Shown: piece after piece, positions 6,946-11,880 of the stretch | Position numbering within the stretch: the first letter of the stretch is position 1 | Layout of the letters: each line of letters starts with the position of its first letter | Source: JASJBU01 sp965372385 | GTDB taxonomy: Bacteria > Pseudomonadota > Gammaproteobacteria > Chromatiales > Chromatiaceae | Direction of reading: 5' to 3' | Length of the DNA stretch: 11,880 nt | Assembly (NCBI GenBank): GCA_965372385.1 | Contig: CBDVCD010000085.1 | Location: 1 to 11,880, forward strand | The notes under the pieces: model-generated | What the model was told of the DNA's origin: nothing | Seen by the model: only the letters and a program-made list of their open reading frames with translations | Database searches by the model: none | Made by a program: the position numbers and the translations under genes

Positions 6946-9768
6946 GTGACCGACTACAAGCACACCCTCAACCTCCCTCAAACCAAATTCCCGATGCGGG
7001 GCAACCTCGCGCAACGTGAGCCGGAGATGCTCAAGCAGTGGGAAGCGAACCGGCTTTATTGGAAGATTCGCGAGGCCTGTGCCGGACGTCCCAAGTTTAT
7101 CCTGCACGACGGTCCGCCCTATGCCAACGGCGATATCCATATCGGTCATGCGGTCAACAAGATCCTCAAGGATATCATCGTCAAGAGCCGAACCCTGGAT
7201 GGGTTCGATGCTCCTTATGTACCCGGTTGGGACTGCCACGGCCTGCCCATTGAGCTGCAGGTGGAGAAGAAGGTCGGCAAGCCCGGCAAGAAGGTCACCA
7301 CCGGGCAGTTCCGCAAGGCCTGCCGCGTGTATGCGGCCAAGCAGGTGGATGGACAGCGCCGGGATTTCAAACGCCTGGGTGTGCTGGGGGACTGGGACAA
7401 TCCCTACCTGACCATGGATCACCGGTTCGAAGCGGATATCGTCCGTTCCCTCGGTCGCATCGTCGAGAACAACCATGTGCAGAAGGGCTACAAGCCGGTG
7501 CACTGGTGTACCGATTGTGGTTCCGCCCTGGCGGAGGCGGAGGTCGAGTATCATGACAAGGCCTCCTTCGCCATCGATGTGCGTTTTCCCGTTCTGGATG
7601 AGCCTGCTCTGATGGCGCGTTGTCACCATGTCCCCGACGGTCTGGGCGAAGGCCCGATCCATATGGTGATCTGGACCACTACCCCCTGGACCCTGCCCGC
7701 TAACCAGGCCGTGGCGCTTAATCCCAGCCTGGAATACGTAGTGGTGCAGTGTGACGGCCCGCTGGGCAAGGAACGCATGGTGATCGCCGATGCCATGCTC
7801 AAAGACGTGATGGACCGCTACGGTATCGAACACTATCACGTGATCGGCTACGCCAAGGGCGAGGCCTTCGAAGGGTTGAAGTTGCAGCACCCCTTCTATG
7901 CTCGGGAAGTGCCGGTGATTCTGGGCGAGCACGTCACCCTGGAGGCCGGTACCGGCGCGGTGCATACCGCCCCCGGCCACGGCCTGGATGACTATGTGGT
8001 AGGCATCCGCTACAAGCTGCAGGTGGACAATCCGGTGGGTGGTGACGGCTGCTTCGTGGCTGGGACCGAGCTGTTCGCCGGCGAGCATGTCTTCTCCGCC
8101 AATCAGAAGGTGATCGAGGTGCTCAAGTCGCGGGGTGTGCTGGTGCACGAAGAGCGCCTGAATCACAGCTACCCTCACTGCTGGCGGCACAAGACCCCGA
8201 TCATCTTTCGCGCCACCCCGCAATGGTTCATCAGCATGGAGCTGAACGGCCTGCGCCAGGCGGCGTTGCGCGAGATCGAGCAGGTTAGATGGATGCCCGA
8301 TTGGGGCAAGGCCCGCATCCAGGGTATGGTGGAGAACCGCCCCGACTGGTGTATCTCCCGTCAGCGCACCTGGGGTGTGCCGATCACCCTGTTCGTGCAC
8401 AAAGAGAGCGGTGATCTGCATCCACAAACACCGCGGCTGATCGAAGCGGTCGCAAAACGGGTCGAGGCGCAGGGCTTCGAGGCCTGGTTCAATCTGGATT
8501 CCGCCGAACTGCTGGGTAATGAGGCTGGAAACTACGACAAGGTAACCGACTCTCTGGACGTCTGGTTCGATTCCGGCGTCACGCATCAGTGTGTACTGAA
8601 GGCCCACGAAGGCCTGCGGTTTCCCGCTGATCTCTACCTGGAGGGTTCCGACCAGCACCGGGGCTGGTTCCAGTCCTCCCTGATGACTTGTGTGGCGATG
8701 AACGACTGCGCCCCCTACCGCCAGGTGCTCACCCACGGCTTCACCGTGGATGAGAAGGGCGAAAAGATGTCCAAGTCCAAGGGCAATGTGGTGGCGCCGC
8801 AGAAGATATTGAAGACCCTGGGAGCCGACATCATCCGCCTGTGGGTGGCGGCCACCGACTATCGTAACGAAATGAGCGTCTCCGACGAGATCCTCAAACG
8901 CACCGCGGACGCCTACCGGCGTATCCGCAATACCAGCCGATTCCTGCTGAGTAATCTGACCGGTTTCGATCCGGCCGAAAATTTAGTCCAGCCCGCGCGG
9001 ATGATTGAGCTGGACCGCTGGGCGGTGGACCGTGCCCTGCAGTTGCAGGAGGAGATCACTGCTGCCTACCGGGACTACCAGTTCCACCTCATCTACCAGA
9101 AGATCCAGAACTTCTGCACCACGGAAATGGGTGGCTTCTATCTCGACATCATCAAGGACCGCCAGTACACCACTCAGGCCGAAAGCCTGCCGCGCCGCTC
9201 CTGCCAGACCGCGATGTACCACATCGTGGAGGCCATGAGCCGCTGGCTGGCGCCGATCCTCAGCTTTACCGCGGAAGAGATCTGGCGCGAGATCCCCGGC
9301 GAGCGGGGCGAGAGCGTGTTTCTTGAAAGCTGGTATGGCGGACTGTTTGGTCTGGATGAAGGGGGCAGCTTTGACCGTGCCGGCTGGCAACGGGTCATCG
9401 ACGTGCGGATTGCGGTGGGCAAGGCGTTGGAAGCCTTCCGTGCTGCAGGCAACTCCTCCCTGGATGCGGAGATCGATCTCTACTGTAACGACGAGCTGAA
9501 AGCCTTGCTGGAGAGGCTTGAGGATGAGTTGCGTTTCGTGCTCATCACCTCGGATGCGCGTGTGCTGACTCTGGGCGAAAAGCCTGCCGATCTCGATGCG
9601 AGTGAACTGCAGGGATTGGCTGTTCAGGTACGTGCCTCCAGCCATGCCAAATGCCCCCGTTGCTGGCATCATCGGGAGGATGTGGGTTCTAACAGCGAGC
9701 ACCCGGAACTCTGCGGCCGTTGCGTGGAAAATGTAACGGGGACGGGTGAAACCCGACGCTTCGCATGA
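6946..9768 (+). CDS. ileS: Isoleucyl-tRNA synthetase
   Basis: A class I aminoacyl-tRNA synthetase of 940 aa (E. coli 938) that charges tRNA-Ile and edits misactivated valine. It shows HIGH at 65-68, the GWDCHGLP segment, the editing-domain motif WTTTPWTLPAN from residue 243, HGLDDY from 345, GSDQHRGWF, and KMSKS at 607-611. The C-terminal zinc site has C903, C906, C923 and C926, so this is the zinc-containing bacterial form. The start is GTG at 6946, giving MTDYKHTLNLP, which aligns with the E. coli N terminus. The ribosome site is weak (AGG 9 bases upstream). It overlaps lspA by ATGA, so the two are translationally coupled. Nothing is broken or missing. Confidence 0.98.
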   Translation: MTDYKHTLNLPQTKFPMRGNLAQREPEMLKQWEANRLYWKIREACAGRPKFILHDGPPYANGDIHIGHAVNKILKDIIVKSRTLDGFDAPYVPGWDCHGLPIELQVEKKVGKPGKKVTTGQFRKACRVYAAKQVDGQRRDFKRLGVLGDWDNPYLTMDHRFEADIVRSLGRIVENNHVQKGYKPVHWCTDCGSALAEAEVEYHDKASFAIDVRFPVLDEPALMARCHHVPDGLGEGPIHMVIWTTTPWTLPANQAVALNPSLEYVVVQCDGPLGKERMVIADAMLKDVMDRYGIEHYHVIGYAKGEAFEGLKLQHPFYAREVPVILGEHVTLEAGTGAVHTAPGHGLDDYVVGIRYKLQVDNPVGGDGCFVAGTELFAGEHVFSANQKVIEVLKSRGVLVHEERLNHSYPHCWRHKTPIIFRATPQWFISMELNGLRQAALREIEQVRWMPDWGKARIQGMVENRPDWCISRQRTWGVPITLFVHKESGDLHPQTPRLIEAVAKRVEAQGFEAWFNLDSAELLGNEAGNYDKVTDSLDVWFDSGVTHQCVLKAHEGLRFPADLYLEGSDQHRGWFQSSLMTCVAMNDCAPYRQVLTHGFTVDEKGEKMSKSKGNVVAPQKILKTLGADIIRLWVAATDYRNEMSVSDEILKRTADAYRRIRNTSRFLLSNLTGFDPAENLVQPARMIELDRWAVDRALQLQEEITAAYRDYQFHLIYQKIQNFCTTEMGGFYLDIIKDRQYTTQAESLPRRSCQTAMYHIVEAMSRWLAPILSFTAEEIWREIPGERGESVFLESWYGGLFGLDEGGSFDRAGWQRVIDVRIAVGKALEAFRAAGNSSLDAEIDLYCNDELKALLERLEDELRFVLITSDARVLTLGEKPADLDASELQGLAVQVRASSHAKCPRCWHHREDVGSNSEHPELCGRCVENVTGTGETRRFA

Positions 9769-10274
9769 TTATGAGTCGCTGGCTTTTGCTCTCTTTCATG
9801 GTGATCCTGTTGGATCAGGCCACGAAACAGTTCGCGGAGGCGATACTGACTGCCTATGAGGCGGTCACTGTCCTGCCATTTTTCGACCTGACCCTGATGT
9901 ACAACAAGGGGGCCGCGTTCAGTTTTCTCAGTGATCAGAGCGGTTGGCAGCGCTGGTTTTTCGTGGTGCTGGCGCTGATTGTGACGGCGGTGCTGATCGG
10001 CTGGTTGCGACGCCTGAAACCGGGGGAGCAGTGGGTTGCTGTTTCTCTCTCGCTGATCATCGGTGGTGCTGTGGGTAATGTCATCGACCGCATCCTGTTC
10101 GGCCAGGTGATCGACTTCATCCATCTCCACTATCAGCAGTACTACTGGCCGGCCTTCAACCTGGCTGATTCGGCCATCACCATCGGCGTGGCCATTATGT
10201 TGTGGGATGCCTTTGTGTTGGCGCCAAGACGTCAGGCACATGACAATTCCCTCCCCCCGGGGGGGGTGGGCTAG
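9765..10274 (+). CDS. lspA: Prolipoprotein signal peptidase (signal peptidase II)
   Basis: An inner-membrane aspartyl protease of 169 aa that cleaves signal peptides from diacylglyceryl-modified prolipoproteins. It has four hydrophobic segments (about 5-22, 63-80, 90-108 and 130-150), the conserved YNKGAAFSFL (46-55), GNVIDR (104-109), catalytic D117 in VIDFI and D135 in FNLADSAI. ATG 9765 overlaps the ileS stop. ATG 9771 is an equally possible start 6 bases later. No strong ribosome site is seen, so translation is probably coupled to ileS. The C terminus (NSLPPGGVG) is encoded by a C6G8 tract and looks non-conserved. fkpB and ispH, which follow lspA in E. coli, do not follow here. Confidence 0.97.
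   Translation: MIMSRWLLLSFMVILLDQATKQFAEAILTAYEAVTVLPFFDLTLMYNKGAAFSFLSDQSGWQRWFFVVLALIVTAVLIGWLRRLKPGEQWVAVSLSLIIGGAVGNVIDRILFGQVIDFIHLHYQQYYWPAFNLADSAITIGVAIMLWDAFVLAPRRQAHDNSLPPGGVG
10253..10266. repeat. C6G8 homopolymer palindrome at the lspA 3' end
   Basis: Six C followed directly by eight G, self-complementary, encoding the PPGG tail of LspA just before its stop. It is prone to replication slippage or sequencing error. A shift would alter only the last few residues. Confidence 0.8.
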
Positions 10275-10315
10275 GGTGGGGGTAGACGGAAGCTAGCTAA
10301 GCAATGCTACTCTGT

Positions 10316-11611
10316 CTATTCCTCTTCCGGCAGTTGTAGCCCCAGCGCGGCCGCCATCTCACGGATCGCGGTCAGGTCACGTACCATCTCGCTCCAGCCG
10401 TACCAGAGGGCATAATCCGGATTGTTGTGGAACACACCCTGGAAGGCGCGCATCCGGTGCTCCAGGAACATGACGAAGAGTCTCTGCTCAATGCCAGAGG
10501 GTGAGTCATGGAATTCCAACAGATCCGGGAAGTAAACAGAGTCCTCCGCTTTCTCCAAAAGGCCCTGATCGTAGAGTTCGGTAACAATACGGATCGCCTC
10601 GGCCATCAGGTGGTCGATCTCGCGGATGGTCTCGTCACCCTTCTCCATCTCGGCCAGGGCAAACTTCTCTGAATGGCAATCGCTGCAGACCTTGAGCAGT
10701 TTTGCCCGTTCATCATCGAAGGCCTGCTGGGTAATACGTGCCACATCGGCGTCTATCACCAGTTGAAGCCGGTCTGTGGGAACGCCAGCGGAATCCAGCA
10801 CACCTAGACCCTGCAGGATGGTGATCTGATCGGCCGCCCACTGTTCATCGTCCGGCAAGGGCAGACGTACCGCGAGGAAGCCCCAGGGGGTACGGTTTTC
10901 ATGGTTGCCGTCTGGCAGATGGCAGCTCTGGCAGGTGGGCGCCGCGGATTTTTCGGGCAGCACGCCAAGCTGCTTGAGGTTGTTGCGTACACCATGCTTG
11001 GAACTGTCGTACATCTCCCACTGGGCATGGTCAAAGCCCATGTGGCAGGTCCGGCAGGCTTGTGGCTGCTTGGCTTCTTCCTTGGAGAAGAGGTGGCGCG
11101 TATGGCAGTTGTCGCAGGAGGCGACGCCGTAGTCCTGCCCGGCCTCTTTCAATTCCTCAATCTCCTCTTCTGTCTTCAGGCCGATCTTATGGCAGCCACC
11201 GCAGCCCTTCATGCCTTCCACCAGCGTGGCGGGCAGCTGATGGGTGGTGGGCATCGATCGGAAGGAGACCCAGGCCAGTGCGTGTTTACCGCGGCTGAAC
11301 TGTTCGACCTGATCGCTGTGGCATTCGGCACAGACATCCGGGGTGGGAACGGCGGCTTCATCCACATCATCTTCAGTGGTGTGGGCTGAACCATGACAGT
11401 CGGCGCAGGATACGCCTTCCCCACTGTGTTCGCTCAACTCCCAGTCGGTCACGATGTTGGGTGTGATGGTTTTGTGGCATTTCACGCATGACATGGGGGA
11501 ATCGTCGTCTTTCTTACCCTTGTCGTCAGGCTTGCCTTCGCCTTTGTCAGCAAATGCCAGGGTAGTGAATAGTAGGGATGTAATAAATAAAAGCGCTAAA
11601 CGTCGAATCAT
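10316..11611 (-). CDS. Octaheme c-type cytochrome, hydroxylamine oxidoreductase (HAO) type
   Basis: An exported multiheme cytochrome of 431 aa. A Sec signal peptide (MIRRLALLFITSLLFTTLAFA, probable cleavage after A21) is followed by a K/D-rich linker (22-38). Eight CxxCH sites bind heme: C42-H46, C69-H73, C94-H98, C137-H141, C166-H170, C186-H190, C227-H231 and C309-H313. Motif spacing and segments such as ASCDNCHTRHLFSKEEA, ACRTCHMG and QWEMYDSSKHG fit the HAO family, where the fourth heme is the catalytic P460 type. The C-terminal FHNNPDYALWYGWSEM offers Y400 and Y404 as possible cross-link tyrosines, but I cannot confirm this. Members lacking the cross-link tend to be reductive. It is shorter than the canonical 500-570 aa HAO. 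Start ATG 11611 has GGAGG 9 bases upstream. No cytochrome c554, cycB or haoB neighbour is visible. Substrate and direction are unknown. Confidence 0.9.
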   Translation of the reverse strand: MIRRLALLFITSLLFTTLAFADKGEGKPDDKGKKDDDSPMSCVKCHKTITPNIVTDWELSEHSGEGVSCADCHGSAHTTEDDVDEAAVPTPDVCAECHSDQVEQFSRGKHALAWVSFRSMPTTHQLPATLVEGMKGCGGCHKIGLKTEEEIEELKEAGQDYGVASCDNCHTRHLFSKEEAKQPQACRTCHMGFDHAQWEMYDSSKHGVRNNLKQLGVLPEKSAAPTCQSCHLPDGNHENRTPWGFLAVRLPLPDDEQWAADQITILQGLGVLDSAGVPTDRLQLVIDADVARITQQAFDDERAKLLKVCSDCHSEKFALAEMEKGDETIREIDHLMAEAIRIVTELYDQGLLEKAEDSVYFPDLLEFHDSPSGIEQRLFVMFLEHRMRAFQGVFHNNPDYALWYGWSEMVRDLTAIREMAAALGLQLPEEE

Positions 11612-11643
11612 GATGACCTACCTCCGCGAAGGTATCTGAATTG

Positions 11644-11673
11644 ATTATTAGTGTCATTCTGGGAACCTGTCGA
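11644..11673 (-). promoter_or_regulatory. Candidate promoter of the octaheme cytochrome gene
   Basis: On the minus strand TCGACA (11673-11668, 5 of 6 of the -35 consensus) lies 18 bases from AATAAT (11649-11644, 5 of 6 of the -10). Transcription would begin near 11637, giving a leader of about 25 bases with a clear GGAGG ribosome site. The -35 overlaps a 12-bp palindrome. Confidence 0.45.
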
Positions 11674-11682
11674 CAGGCTCCC
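11661..11682. promoter_or_regulatory. Palindrome overlapping the cytochrome -35, possible operator
   Basis: CCTGTCGACAGG (11666-11677) is a perfect 12-bp palindrome. It extends to 22 bp with one mismatched pair (GGGA...TCCC at the ends). It has no spacer at its centre, so it is better seen as a protein-binding site or repeat end than as an RNA hairpin. It does not match the FNR, LexA or CRP consensus. Confidence 0.4.
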
Positions 11683-11683
11683 A

Positions 11684-11732
11684 GGCAGGCAAACTCCTGC
11701 CGAACGCTAGTCTACAGGTTTGCCTCGACCTG
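11684..11732. repeat. Cluster of inverted repeats upstream of the cytochrome gene
   Basis: GGCAGG (11684-11689) pairs with CCTGCC (11696-11701) around a 6-base loop. AGGCAAAC (11687-11694) pairs with GTTTGCCT (11718-11725). CAGGT (11715-11719) pairs with ACCTG (11728-11732). The stems exclude one another, so they could form alternative structures. No coding sequence is seen here. Confidence 0.5.
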
Positions 11733-11780
11733 GTACTTGACTAAGATCAGGTTCGGATTTCCTGTAACTATCCAGACTCC

Positions 11781-11806
11781 GTAGGAGCTGCCCGTGGCTG
11801 CGATCA
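11781..11806 (+). repeat. REP-like palindrome with GTAG head, second copy
   Basis: GTAGGAGCTGCCCGTGGCTG starts at 11781. GCTGCC and GGCTGC pair with a single T-T mismatch around a CGT loop. The first eleven bases match the minus-strand element at 2784-2774 in 10 of 11 positions. This looks like the same REP family present in both intergenic regions. Confidence 0.55.
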
Positions 11807-11880
11807 GCGACTCACCAGGATAGAGGGTTGACAATAAGCGGGCTTTTTTACAGGATTATCCCTTCTTCAAGCCACTCTCG
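11807..11880. other. Non-coding right edge
   Basis: No gene is seen. It contains TTGACA (11828-11833) without a well-placed -10, and GGC followed by six T and ACAG (11841-11853), a string also found next to the REP at 2787-2800 (there with seven T). Confidence 0.3.

Noticed and set aside
6943..8736. A 597-codon open frame on the minus strand opposite ileS
   Set aside because: Antisense shadow of a fully conserved, GC-rich gene. The translation has no domain-like pattern.
10901..11389. A 162-codon + strand frame opposite the cytochrome
   Set aside because: Shadow of the CxxCH-bearing minus-strand gene.
11641..11656. FNR-type site beginning TTGAT before the cytochrome
   Set aside because: Only one half-site matches; the second half, ATCAA at the required spacing, is absent.

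Overview
The window looks like a piece of a gammaproteobacterial chromosome. The ribF-ileS-lspA order, the close similarity of IleS and LspA to the enterobacterial proteins, the GC-rich coding sequence and the GTAG-headed and TTCCCAC-type palindromic repeats between genes all point that way. A free-living, respiratory, possibly sulfur- or nitrogen-metabolising lineage (Chromatiales/Thiotrichales-like) is plausible but is inference only.

Left part (1-5340): a signalling cluster. A membrane-bound hybrid sensor kinase enters from the left edge on the + strand: two membrane segments around a periplasmic sensor domain, then PAS, HisKA, HATPase and two receiver domains. It converges on a two-gene minus-strand operon. 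The first operon gene (GTG at 5340) encodes a single-domain receiver protein. The second encodes an unusual sigma-54 activator with the order Hpt-REC-PAS-AAA+-Fis HTH. The phosphotransfer residues I can identify (His, Asp, His, Asp) are all present. The set could therefore form a multistep phosphorelay in which the Hpt module is fused to the transcriptional output protein. The target genes are not visible.

Middle part (5341-10274): housekeeping genes on the + strand. ribF makes FMN and FAD and has a good sigma-70 promoter. ileS is isoleucyl-tRNA synthetase. lspA is prolipoprotein signal peptidase and overlaps the ileS stop by ATGA. ribF and ileS are separated by a 325-base gap holding a repeat block: two 33-base direct repeats around two inverted hairpins. 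The ribF stop codon lies inside the first direct repeat.

Right part (10316-11880): a minus-strand gene for an exported octaheme c-type cytochrome of the hydroxylamine-oxidoreductase (HAO) type, convergent with lspA. It has its own candidate promoter, whose -35 element overlaps a perfect 12-bp palindrome. The rest of the right edge is non-coding and rich in inverted repeats, including a second GTAG-headed REP-like palindrome related to the one at the stop codon of the sensor kinase.

The most notable items are the Hpt-REC-PAS-sigma-54 activator in its phosphorelay cluster, the solitary HAO-like octaheme cytochrome, and the two genes (kinase and ribF) that end inside repeat elements.
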